From the NCBI GenBank assembly GCA_902495265.1, contig CABUWR010000101.1, positions 1 through 5,468 on the forward strand: a DNA stretch of 5,468 nucleotides, written 5' to 3'. Under the pieces are notes generated by a model. It was not told the origin of the DNA. It saw only the letters and a list, made by a program, of their open reading frames with translations, and did no database searches. The position numbers and the translations under genes were made by a program. The first letter of the stretch is position 1. Every line of letters begins with the position of its first letter. Below are positions 1 through 5,083 of the stretch, piece by piece. Origin of the DNA: an uncultured Collinsella sp. (GTDB taxonomy: Bacteria > Actinomycetota > Coriobacteriia > Coriobacteriales > Coriobacteriaceae).

Positions 1-574
1 GCAGGATATCGCCGCCATGAGCGCGATTCCTAACATGCGCGTGTATCTGCCGAGCGACCGCTTCCAGACCGCCGAGCTCGTGCGCGCCCTGATAGCCGAT
101 AACAAGCCGGCTTACATCCGCGTGGGCCGCAATCCGGTCGAGGACGTGTACACCGAGGACGAGTGCCCGTTCCAGATGGATCGCGCCACCTGGGTGCGCC
201 GCGGCACCGATGTGACGCTCGTCGCCACCGGCGAGATGGTCCGCCATGCCGTGGACGCCGCCGACCTGCTGGCCGAGCAGGGCATCTCGGCAACGGTGCT
301 CGACATGTACTGCGTCAAGCCGCTCGACACCGAGGCCGTGATTGAGGCAGCCGGTGCCACGCGCGCCGTCGTGACCGTCGAGGAGCACAGCCCCTTCGGC
401 GGCCTGGGCTCTATGGTCGCGCAGGTGGTGGGCGAGCATTGCCCGCGTCCGGTCAAGTGCCTCTCCCTGCCCGACGCGCCGGTCATCACCGGCACGAGCC
501 CCGAGGTCTTTGCGCACTACGGCCTCACCGGCGAAGGCATTGCCAAGACGGTCGCCGAGTTCCTCGGCAACTAG
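1..574 (+). CDS. Transketolase, C-terminal part (5' truncated by window; probably the C-terminal subunit of a split transketolase)
   Basis: The reading frame is open from base 2 (QDIAAM...) to the stop at 572-574, so the gene begins before the window; the ATG at 17 is internal. Transketolase moves two-carbon ketol units between sugar phosphates, using thiamine diphosphate, in the cytosolic pentose phosphate pathway. The visible protein starts near the end of the pyrimidine-binding domain (QDIAAMSAIPNMRVYLPSD, then YIRVGR) and continues through the transketolase C-terminal domain (VTLVATGEMV, LDMYCVKPLD, TVEEHSPFGGLGS). The AIPNM and IRVGR wording fits the half-size split transketolases of Gram-positives and anaerobes better than the long E. 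coli enzyme; the partner N-terminal subunit would then lie just upstream. A second TAG follows the first at once (575-577). The 101-bp palindrome and T tracts downstream probably end the transcript before the kinase gene. The paralogous 1-deoxyxylulose-5-phosphate synthase C-terminus is the main alternative, but is less likely. Confidence 0.9.
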   Translation, partial: QDIAAMSAIPNMRVYLPSDRFQTAELVRALIADNKPAYIRVGRNPVEDVYTEDECPFQMDRATWVRRGTDVTLVATGEMVRHAVDAADLLAEQGISATVLDMYCVKPLDTEAVIEAAGATRAVVTVEEHSPFGGLGSMVAQVVGEHCPRPVKCLSLPDAPVITGTSPEVFAHYGLTGEGIAKTVAEFLGN

Positions 575-590
575 TAGACACAGACGCTGC

Positions 591-691
591 GCGGCCGCCA
601 AGCACCGCACCTTGCCGCTCAAACGGTCGCTTGCGTACGCAAAGTACGCGGCGCTCCTCTTTCACGGCAATCTGCGGCACTTGGTGGCCGC
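591..691. repeat. 101-bp imperfect palindrome after the transketolase gene (large hairpin)
   Basis: Arms at 591-617 and 665-691 (27 bp each, about five mismatches) are in register with an inner perfect stem GCGTAC (633-638) / GTACGC (644-649) closing a 5-nt loop. Everything centres on base 641. The stretch between the outer and inner stems (618-632 versus 650-664) pairs poorly. The element looks like a REP-like or MITE-like palindrome, or a very large terminator hairpin, since T tracts follow at 711-721. It contains no convincing gene. Confidence 0.75.
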
Positions 692-721
692 TCGCTCCTT
701 GTCCGTCGGGTTTTAGTTTTT
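591..721 (+). terminator. Probable transcription end of the transketolase gene
   Basis: The long hairpin at 591-691 is followed, after a spacer of about 19 nt, by GGGTTTTAGTTTTTG with T4 and T5 tracts at 711-714 and 717-721. This is not a textbook intrinsic terminator, because the T tract does not abut the stem. It is the only termination-like signal between the transketolase and kinase genes. If it works only partly, the kinase could still be transcribed from upstream; I see no strong promoter in 692-738. Confidence 0.4.
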
Positions 722-738
722 GAATCGGCGGGGGAGAC

Positions 739-743
739 AGGAG
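739..743 (+). promoter_or_regulatory. Ribosome binding site of the FGGY kinase gene
   Basis: AGGAG lies 5 nt before the ATG at 749. Together with the conserved N-terminal sequence MSKYIIGIDQSTQGT it fixes the start codon. Confidence 0.85.
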
Positions 744-748
744 AGTAC

Positions 749-2239
749 ATGAGTAAATACATCATCGGAATCGATCAATCCACGCAGGGCACCAAGGCGC
801 TGCTGGTGGACGAGGGCGGCCATCTGATTCATCGTGCCGACCGCTCGCATCGCCAGATTGTCAACGAGGCCGGCTGGGTGAGCCATGATCCGGCCGAGAT
901 TGCCGCCAATGTGCTGGCCGTAGCGCGTGCCGTGGTGGAGGAGACCGGGGTCGACCCGGCCGACGTCGCCGGCATCGGCATCTCTAACCAGCGCGAGACC
1001 ACCGTTGCCTGGAGCCGCACGACGGGCGAGCCGCTGTGCGACGCCGTGGTGTGGCAGTGCGCCCGCGCCCGCGAGCTGTGCGACAAGCTGGCCGCGCGCG
1101 AGGGCGTGGCCGAGCTGGTGCGTGACACGACGGGCCTGGTGCTCTCGCCCTACTACCCGGCTGGCAAGATGGCCTGGATTCTCGCGAACGTTCCCGCGGC
1201 TGCCGAGGCCGCGGCAGCGGGCGAGCTGTGCCTGGGCACCATCGATGCCTGGGTGGTCTGGACGCTCACGGGCGGCGCGGAGTTCCGCTGTGACTGGTCC
1301 AACGCCAGCCGCACGCAGCTCTTTGACCTGCGCCGTGGCTGCTGGAGCGAGCCAGTGTGCGAGGCCTTTGGCGTCGACGTGGCCTGCCTGCCGCAGGTGA
1401 CCGATTCCGATGGCCTGTTCGGCACGACGGACCTGGGCGGCTTTTTGCCGGCGCCCGTGCCCATTCACGGCGTGCTCGGCGACAGCCATGCGGCCTTGTT
1501 CGCGCAGGGTTGCCACAGCCGCGGTATGGCCAAGGCGACCTATGGCACTGGCAGCTCGGTCATGATGAACGTCGGCGACGAGTTCGTTGCCAGCTCGCAT
1601 GGGCTTTCGAGCTCGCTCGCATGGCGTATGGACGGCGTGACCGAGTACGTGCTCGAGGGCAACGTGAGCTACGCCGGCGCCGTCAAGACGTGGCTGCGCG
1701 ATGATCTGGAACTCATCAACAACCCCGAGGAAGTCACCGACCTGTGCTACGCCGCCAATCCGGCGAGCCGCGTCTACTTTGTGCCGGCGTTTACCGGTTT
1801 GGGCGCGCCGCACTGGGCGAGTGACGCCGAGGGCTGCGTCTTTGGCATGACGCGCACCACGGGTCGCGCGGAGTTCGTGAAGGCCGCCGACGAGTCGATT
1901 GCCTATCAGATCTTTGACGTGATCGATGCGATGGTCGAGGATTCGGGCGCGGCATTGGCCGAGCTTCGTGTTGACGGCGGTCCCACGCGCGACGCGTACC
2001 TGATGCAGTTTGAGAGCGACTTGGTTGGTTCGCCCATTCGCATCGCGAGCAACGACGAGATGAGCGGTCTGGGTGCGGCCTGGGCCTGCGGTATTGCGCT
2101 GGGCATGTACACGCGCGATGTCGTCGACGTCTACGGTGCCCGCGGCATCGTGGAGCCTGCCATGACCGCCGACGAACGCGCCAAAAAGATCGCCGGCTGG
2201 CGCCACGCTGTCGACGCTACAATCGCGTACACTGCCTAG
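749..2239 (+). CDS. FGGY-family carbohydrate kinase (glycerol kinase-like, substrate uncertain)
   Basis: A cytosolic ATP-dependent kinase of 496 residues, the usual FGGY length. Residues 7-16 (GIDQSTQGTK) form the N-terminal phosphate loop, NQRET 80-84 the substrate loop, W102 and Y135/Y136 line the sugar site, GDSHA 244-248 carries the catalytic base D245, YGTGSS 265-270 binds ATP phosphate, FVPAFTGLGAPHW 344-356 and ELRVDGGPT 405-413 are C-terminal FGGY signatures. Most of the protein reads like glycerol kinase. However, E. coli GlpK contacts glycerol through R83, E84, W103, Y135, D245, Q246 and F270, and here the counterparts of Q246 and F270 are both serine. The DQSTQGTKALL opening is also more xylulokinase-like. 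I infer a substrate other than glycerol, perhaps a ketose or longer polyol whose product feeds the adjacent transketolase. The start is set by the AGGAG site at 739. A long antisense frame across the gene is a GC-rich shadow. Confidence 0.92.
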   Translation: MSKYIIGIDQSTQGTKALLVDEGGHLIHRADRSHRQIVNEAGWVSHDPAEIAANVLAVARAVVEETGVDPADVAGIGISNQRETTVAWSRTTGEPLCDAVVWQCARARELCDKLAAREGVAELVRDTTGLVLSPYYPAGKMAWILANVPAAAEAAAAGELCLGTIDAWVVWTLTGGAEFRCDWSNASRTQLFDLRRGCWSEPVCEAFGVDVACLPQVTDSDGLFGTTDLGGFLPAPVPIHGVLGDSHAALFAQGCHSRGMAKATYGTGSSVMMNVGDEFVASSHGLSSSLAWRMDGVTEYVLEGNVSYAGAVKTWLRDDLELINNPEEVTDLCYAANPASRVYFVPAFTGLGAPHWASDAEGCVFGMTRTTGRAEFVKAADESIAYQIFDVIDAMVEDSGAALAELRVDGGPTRDAYLMQFESDLVGSPIRIASNDEMSGLGAAWACGIALGMYTRDVVDVYGARGIVEPAMTADERAKKIAGWRHAVDATIAYTA

Positions 2240-2251
2240 CATGATTTTTCC

Positions 2252-2286
2252 GGGACGGGGATTATAAACTCATTGATCCCCGTCCC
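2252..2286. repeat. 35-bp palindrome with GGGACGGGGAT arms
   Basis: GGGACGGGGAT at 2252-2262 is perfectly complementary to ATCCCCGTCCC at 2276-2286, with a 13-nt loop. No T tract follows on either strand, so by itself it is not an intrinsic terminator. Its right arm can pair instead with the next GGGACGGGG copy at 2300-2308, which makes the terminator annotated below. It begins 12 bases after the kinase stop codon. Confidence 0.75.
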
Positions 2287-2314
2287 AGGTAGCTTATTTG
2301 GGACGGGGCTTTTT
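2278..2314 (+). terminator. Intrinsic terminator after the FGGY kinase gene
   Basis: The stem CCCCGTCCCA (2278-2287) / TGGGACGGGG (2299-2308) is a perfect 10 bp with an 11-nt loop. A C and then T6 (2310-2315) follow directly. This is the best termination signal after the kinase stop. The left arm is shared with the 2252-2286 palindrome, so the two hairpins exclude one another, and the right arm is part of the 75-bp palindrome at 2296-2370. Confidence 0.7.
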
Positions 2315-2370
2315 TGACTGGTATGATTGGTGCGACCATTCGAACCAGCTAAAAGAGCCCCGTCCCAAAT
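2296..2370. repeat. 75-bp near-perfect palindrome overlapping the luxS promoter region
   Basis: The ends ATTTGGGACGGGGCT (2296-2310) and AGCCCCGTCCCAAAT (2356-2370) match perfectly. Pairing continues without gaps to the centre at base 2333: of 37 pairs I count 30 Watson-Crick, 3 G-T and 4 mismatches. The palindrome covers the kinase terminator arm, the candidate luxS -35 and -10 elements, and ends 21 bases before the luxS ATG. I see no clear target-site duplication around it. It could be a small mobile palindrome, a bidirectional terminator, or an operator-like site. Confidence 0.8.
2298..2327 (+). promoter_or_regulatory. Candidate luxS promoter with extended -10
   Basis: TGGTATGAT at 2319-2327 is an extended -10 element (TG, one base, then TATGAT, 5 of 6 to consensus). 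TTGGGA at 2298-2303 is an acceptable -35 (4 of 6) with an 18-bp spacer. Transcription would start near 2334, giving a leader of about 58 nt. The -35 sits in the terminator stem of the preceding gene. This is a pattern match only. Confidence 0.45.
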
Positions 2371-2378
2371 TGACTACC

Positions 2379-2385
2379 GAGAGGA
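2379..2385 (+). promoter_or_regulatory. Ribosome binding site of luxS
   Basis: GAGAGGA lies 6 nt upstream of the ATG at 2392. It supports that start, which gives a normal LuxS N-terminus. Confidence 0.8.
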
Positions 2386-2391
2386 TCTGCC

Positions 2392-2880
2392 ATGGAGCGC
2401 ATCGCCAGCTTTTCTGTTGATCATCTGCTGCTTGAGCCCGGCGTGTATGTGAGCCGCATCGACCGCGATCCGGCGACCGGCGCCGCCGTCACCACGTTTG
2501 ACCTGCGCCTGACCACGCCCAACAAGGAGCCGGTCATGAACACGGCCGAGTGCCACACCATCGAGCACCTGGGTGCCACGTTTCTGCGCAATCATGCCAA
2601 GTGGTCGAGCCGTATCGTCTACTTTGGGCCCATGGGCTGCCGCACGGGCTTTTACCTCGTCGTGTTTGGCGAGGTGACGAGCGAGGAGATTCTGCCGCTC
2701 GTACGTGAGCTGTTCGAGTTTGTCGCCGGCTTTGAGGGCGATGTTCCCGGTGCCGCTCCCGAGGAGTGCGGCAACTATCTGGACCAGAACCTTCCCATGG
2801 CTAACTGGCTCGCGCGCCGCTACCTCGACCGCGACCTGGCCGATATCGACGAGAAGCACCTGCACTATCAGCAGGCGTAA
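2392..2880 (+). CDS. luxS: S-ribosylhomocysteine lyase (LuxS)
   Basis: LuxS splits S-ribosylhomocysteine into homocysteine and 4,5-dihydroxy-2,3-pentanedione, the precursor of the AI-2 signal, as part of the cytosolic activated-methyl cycle. The 162-residue protein has the family length and every key site. HTIEH at 55-59 provides the metal ligands H55 and H59 and the catalytic E58; C83 in MGCRTGFY is the catalytic cysteine; C126 in ECGNY is the third metal ligand. RNHAKW (67-72) is also conserved. The gene has its own likely promoter (2298-2327), ribosome binding site and terminator (2911-2941), so it is probably transcribed alone. No pfs/mtn, metK or homocysteine gene is beside it in this window. 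Whether AI-2 works as a signal here cannot be read from the sequence. Confidence 0.98.
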   Translation: MERIASFSVDHLLLEPGVYVSRIDRDPATGAAVTTFDLRLTTPNKEPVMNTAECHTIEHLGATFLRNHAKWSSRIVYFGPMGCRTGFYLVVFGEVTSEEILPLVRELFEFVAGFEGDVPGAAPEECGNYLDQNLPMANWLARRYLDRDLADIDEKHLHYQQA

Positions 2881-2910
2881 GGCTGCTGGTAGGAATAGCG
2901 TTTGCGCCAG

Positions 2911-2941
2911 AAGCGCTCCCGCTCTTTGTGGGGCGCTTTTT
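2911..2941 (+). terminator. Intrinsic terminator after luxS
   Basis: AAGCGCTCC (2911-2919) pairs with GGGGCGCTT (2930-2938) over 9 bp, including one G-U. The loop is 10 nt, and a T5 tract (2937-2941) overlaps and follows the stem. It lies 31 nt after the luxS stop codon and separates luxS from the DUF4867 gene. Confidence 0.8.
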
Positions 2942-2961
2942 CATGCTGGGCGCTCAAAACG

Positions 2962-3005
2962 GAACGAGATAGTTCTAGAATGTTCATACTGTCACATAAA
3001 CGAAC
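2962..3005. promoter_or_regulatory. Possible operator: four GAAC/GTTC boxes phased at 10-bp steps before the DUF4867 gene
   Basis: GAAC at 2962, GTTC at 2972, GTTC at 2982 and GAAC at 3002 start exactly 10, 10 and 20 bases apart, which puts them on one face of the helix. They form inverted pairs: GAAC-6-GTTC, and TGTTC (2981-2985) with GAACA (3002-3006). The region must also hold the promoter of the DUF4867 gene because a terminator precedes it. TAGAAT (2976-2981) is a possible -10, with no good -35. The boxes are only 4-5 bases long, so chance is a real alternative. Confidence 0.25.
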
Positions 3006-3010
3006 AGGAG
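3006..3010 (+). promoter_or_regulatory. Ribosome binding site deciding the DUF4867 start
   Basis: AGGAG lies 5 nt before the ATG at 3016. The same frame is open from 2902, but that longer form would begin inside the luxS terminator and has no matching site, so 3016 is chosen. Confidence 0.85.
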
Positions 3011-3015
3011 CGAGC

Positions 3016-3660
3016 ATGCATATCTACTCTGTATCAGATCCCGAGTTCAAATCTTATGGCCGCGTGTGGAACGACGTTCCGTCCAACCTGACCGCTCCGC
3101 TCGTCGGGGCGCTTGCCTCCACGCCCATCCCCGAGGGTAGCAAGTACGTAGCAAGCGCGCCGGAGCTCGAGGGCGTCAAGGATGCCGATAAACTGGGCTT
3201 TCTCATGTTTGGCGGCCGTCCCTTCCAGCTCGGCTGGTGCAACGGCCACAACACGCGTCTCAACTGCCTGGAGTACCACCGCGCGAGCGAGTTCAACCTG
3301 GGCGCACGCGACTTTATCCTGCTCGTGGCACATCGCTGGGAGATCGAGGACGGCAAGCTCGATACCGCGTGCGTCAAGGCGTTCCGCGTGCCGGCGGGCA
3401 AGGTCGTCGAGGTTTTCAACACCACGCTCCACTACACGCCGTGCATGGTCGACGACGGTGGCTTCCAGGTGATGGTGGCGCTGCCCGCTGGCACCAATGG
3501 TCCGCGCCCCGAGGCCGCGGCCGACATGCCTGCCGCCGGTGACAGCTACTGCTACTGGAAGGCAGACAAGTGGGTTCTCTGCCATGCTGACAGCCCCAAG
3601 GCTGCCGAGGGCGGCTACGTAGGCCTCATCGGAAAGAACCTCGACATCGCCGTGGACTAG
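3016..3660 (+). CDS. DUF4867 family protein, probable cupin-like fold
   Basis: The 214-residue protein starts MHIYSVSDPEFKSYGRV. I recognise it as the DUF4867 family, proteins of about 200 residues found mainly in Firmicutes and some Actinobacteria, with no established function as far as I know. No signal peptide or membrane segment is visible, so it is probably cytosolic. The middle (LNCLEYHRASEFNLGARDFILLVA, about residues 88-111) followed by KAFRVPAGKVVEVFNTTLHYTPC (about 122-144) has the look of a cupin such as ureidoglycolate lyase: a histidine-bearing strand, a strand of V/L residues, then an AF.VP.G....... .HY.P motif. E91, H93 and H140 are candidate metal or substrate residues. The fold is inference from motif style. 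The nearby FGGY kinase and transketolase suggest a role in sugar metabolism. Its last 18 codons recur at 5030-5083 beyond the ATPase gene. Transcription converges with that gene. Confidence 0.85.
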   Translation: MHIYSVSDPEFKSYGRVWNDVPSNLTAPLVGALASTPIPEGSKYVASAPELEGVKDADKLGFLMFGGRPFQLGWCNGHNTRLNCLEYHRASEFNLGARDFILLVAHRWEIEDGKLDTACVKAFRVPAGKVVEVFNTTLHYTPCMVDDGGFQVMVALPAGTNGPRPEAAADMPAAGDSYCYWKADKWVLCHADSPKAAEGGYVGLIGKNLDIAVD

Positions 3661-3729
3661 AATCTTCCGTCTCAATCTGTAACGTCTAGCGGGCTAAATC
3701 GTCTCTACCTGTTACAGATTTAGACAAAC
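3607..3729. repeat. Left copy of the 123-bp direct repeat flanking the ATPase gene
   Basis: This stretch holds the last 18 codons of the DUF4867 gene and 69 bases of downstream sequence. It matches 5030-5152 without gaps at a constant offset of 1423, with 7 differences (about 94% identity by hand count). Two differences lie in the coding part, both in third codon positions (GAG/GAA) or a third-position equivalent that leaves glycine unchanged (GGA/GGC). The outer end of similarity lies inside a codon run of the gene, not at a palindrome edge. Confidence 0.92.
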
Positions 3730-3732
3730 TGC
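3669..3732. repeat. Palindromic repeat element, copy 1 (interleaved arms)
   Basis: Outer arms GTCTCAATCTGTAAC (3669-3683) and GTTACAGATTTAGAC (3711-3725) pair with one mismatch. A second, weaker pairing, GCGG (3689-3692) with CTGC (3729-3732), interleaves with the first: one arm lies inside the hairpin loop and the other beyond the hairpin. Copies 2 and 3 have the same order with a stronger second pairing. Confidence 0.7.
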
Positions 3733-3750
3733 AGGGGAAAGACCGAACAA

Positions 3751-3816
3751 TCTCAATCTGTAACACCAGGCCCGGTTTTTGCTGCCTACCTGTTACAGAT
3801 CGAGACAAACCGGGCC
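3751..3816. repeat. Palindromic repeat element, copy 2 (interleaved arms, strongest form)
   Basis: TCTCAATCTGTAACA (3751-3765) pairs with TGTTACAGATCGAGA (3791-3805) over 15 bp with one mismatch. GGCCCGGTTT (3769-3778) pairs perfectly with AAACCGGGCC (3807-3816). The order a-b-a'-b' is that of an H-type pseudoknot or of two mutually exclusive hairpins. It lies in the gap between the convergent DUF4867 and ATPase genes, in tandem with copy 1. Confidence 0.75.
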
Positions 3817-3820
3817 CAAT

Positions 3821-3853
3821 CCACTACAAAGGTGCCTGTCCCCATTGTGGTGG
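3821..3853. repeat. GGTGCCTGTCCCC hairpin, copy 1
   Basis: CCACTACAAAGG (3821-3832) and CCATTGTGGTGG (3842-3853) pair over 12 bp with one mismatch and one G-T around the 9-nt loop TGCCTGTCC. The stem ends four bases from the ATPase stop codon. No T tract follows on either strand, so it looks like a REP-type palindrome rather than an intrinsic terminator, although a paired RNA here could still stabilise both convergent transcripts. A longer copy lies at 5156-5200. Confidence 0.7.
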
Positions 3854-3857
3854 CTGC

Positions 3858-4964
3858 CTAGAGTTGGCTGCGCAGGTAGTCAGCCATATATGGTACGGCG
3901 AAGCGCACGTAACCGCGGCGCGCCTGTTCGATTACGCCGACGTCGATGAGGCGCCGGCGATACTTTTGCGCATAGTCGGGTGTGACTGACATGCGCTCGG
4001 CCACATCGGAAATGCGTGACACGCCGTCTTCGTCATCGGTCATTGCAGCGAGAAACGCAACATCTTGGTCCGATAGCGCGGCGAGCGTCGTTTCGCACAC
4101 ATCGTTTTCGAAATCGGCCTTTGACGCTTCGATTGCTCCGTCGACTTGCTCTGGCGTTACGCGTTCTCCTGCCTGGCAACGATTGGCGATGTTGTAGCCG
4201 ATGAGCTGCAGCATGTAGGGCGAGCCCTGAGTTGCGCGAGCAGCGTCCAGCCGAAGATTGCCTGGAATATCAAGGTCGAGCTCTTCGAAAGCTCGCTGAT
4301 AGTAGGCATCCACATCTCCAACTGAAAGCGGTTCGAGCGTGACCTTGCGTGCGCGGTTGAGAAATGTCAGTACGCGGTCGTTGAGTGTCGCGGAGACTGC
4401 TCCCGGGAGGCCCGCCATGACGAGCGCGACGTTGAGCCCCTCGCCGACCAGCTCTTGATAGGCGGTGACGAGCTGTCTGATCTCGGGCGAATTGGCCTGG
4501 AGCTCATCGATGAGGATGAGGATGCCGTGTCCCTGCTCGGTCAGCTTGCGCGCCAGCTGCGTGAGCTTGAACTGGAAGCTTTTGGTTTCCTGCACATCGC
4601 GCGTGAACTCAAGGCCGGCTGAGAAGCCGAAGACGCTCAGGCTGCCGCCCGCAAGTTTGGGGAGCCGATGCTTGTTGGCGTAGGGCTCGCCCGCTTCCTG
4701 GATCTTCTCAACAATACGCTCGAGCATATCCTCGGAGGCTACGGTGGGCGTGGCGACAACAAAGCCGAGCTTGCGTGCGCGATCGGCAAGTTCCCACAGC
4801 AGAACCGTTTTGCCGCTGCCTCGCTGGCCGAGCATGAGCATGGCTCGGTCTCGATTGCCCGGCTCCTGCTCAAGGCCGGAGATGAATGTCGAAATCACGC
4901 TCCCGCGCCCCACCAGATAGGACGGGCGATTTCCAAATGAGGGGGAGAAGATGGTTTCAGTCAT
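3858..4964 (-). CDS. P-loop ATPase (AAA/ORC-like) with C-terminal winged helix, function unknown
   Basis: A 368-residue protein with no signal peptide or membrane segment. The opening FGNRPSYLVGR (10-20) is the usual start of AAA_16/ORC-like ATPases. Walker A is GQRGSGKT (46-53); Walker B is ILILIDEL with D153 and E154; VALVMAGLPG (179-188) is the sensor-1 strand; RATQGSPYMLQLIGYNIA (243-260) is the lid helix region. Residues about 290-368 resemble a winged-helix DNA-binding domain (ISDVAERMSVTPDYAQKYRRRLIDVGVIEQARRG). I infer an ATP-driven protein that binds DNA or a partner protein; similar stand-alone ATPases occur in many actinobacterial accessory regions without a settled role. It is on the opposite strand to every other gene here and sits between 123-bp direct repeats. 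Base composition differs: one sampled 60-base line is about 57% GC against 75% in a kinase line. The start is fixed by AAAGGAG 4 nt upstream. Confidence 0.88.
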   Translation of the reverse strand: MTETIFSPSFGNRPSYLVGRGSVISTFISGLEQEPGNRDRAMLMLGQRGSGKTVLLWELADRARKLGFVVATPTVASEDMLERIVEKIQEAGEPYANKHRLPKLAGGSLSVFGFSAGLEFTRDVQETKSFQFKLTQLARKLTEQGHGILILIDELQANSPEIRQLVTAYQELVGEGLNVALVMAGLPGAVSATLNDRVLTFLNRARKVTLEPLSVGDVDAYYQRAFEELDLDIPGNLRLDAARATQGSPYMLQLIGYNIANRCQAGERVTPEQVDGAIEASKADFENDVCETTLAALSDQDVAFLAAMTDDEDGVSRISDVAERMSVTPDYAQKYRRRLIDVGVIEQARRGYVRFAVPYMADYLRSQL

Positions 4965-4968
4965 GAGT

Positions 4969-4975
4969 CTCCTTT
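4969..4975 (-). promoter_or_regulatory. Ribosome binding site of the ATPase gene
   Basis: On the minus strand AAAGGAG precedes the ATG at 4964 by 4 nt. Further purine tracts resembling AGGAA occur upstream in the 19-bp tandem repeat, so the leader has several weak Shine-Dalgarno-like sites. Confidence 0.75.
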
Positions 4976-5009
4976 CCTTTTTTTCCTATTTTTTCCTTTT
5001 TTTCCTATT
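4976..5009. repeat. Two 15-bp T/C-rich repeats in the ATPase leader (19-bp spacing)
   Basis: CCTTTTTTTCCTATT occurs at 4976-4990 and again at 4995-5009. On the minus strand this reads as alternating AGGAAAAAA tracts just upstream of the ATPase ribosome binding site. The homopolymer runs are prone to slippage, so length may vary between strains. Confidence 0.85.
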
Positions 5010-5016
5010 CAGTCAA
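4988..5016 (-). promoter_or_regulatory. Candidate promoter of the ATPase gene
   Basis: On the minus strand TTGACT (5016-5011, 5 of 6 to the -35 consensus) is followed after 17 bp by AAAAAT (4993-4988, 4 of 6 to the -10 consensus). Transcription would begin near 4981, so the leader would be very short and the promoter would overlap the tandem T/C repeats. A change in repeat length would change promoter spacing. This is a pattern match only. Confidence 0.35.
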
Positions 5017-5020
5017 ATAT

Positions 5021-5083
5021 CCCGCCGGCGAAGGCGGCTACGTAGGCCTCATCGGCAAGAACCTCGACATCGCCGTGGACTAG
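5021..5083 (+). pseudogene. Remnant of the 3' end of a DUF4867 gene
   Basis: Read in the frame ending at TAG 5081-5083, this gives EGGYVGLIGKNLDIAVD and a stop, the same C-terminus as the complete gene at 3016-3660. Strong identity begins at 5030. Weaker codon-level similarity (Ala-Gly versus Ala-Ala) reaches about 5024, and nothing recognisable lies before that. There is no start codon or upstream body, so it is a fragment. It is the outer end of the right-hand copy of the direct repeat. Confidence 0.85.

Noticed and set aside
713..2242. A 509-codon open frame on the minus strand covering the whole kinase gene
   Set aside because: It mirrors a strongly supported FGGY kinase. The protein is low-complexity Ala/Gly/Arg/His-rich with no recognisable domain, as expected of an antisense frame in GC-rich DNA.
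2240..2391. A SAM or SAH riboswitch controlling luxS
   Set aside because: The region is fully explained by GGGACGGGG/CCCCGTCCC arms. I could not recognise the conserved core of any known SAM or SAH riboswitch, and the likely transcription start leaves a leader too short for one.
2902..3015. A 38-residue N-terminal extension of the DUF4867 protein
   Set aside because: It would start within the luxS terminator and lacks a good ribosome binding site. The AGGAG before 3016 and the family-like MHIYS start favour the shorter form.
3669..3816. A short CRISPR-like array, because repeats recur at about 80-bp spacing
   Set aside because: There are only two tandem copies, the repeats are diverged, each is itself a palindrome with a loop rather than repeat plus spacer, and no cas gene is visible.
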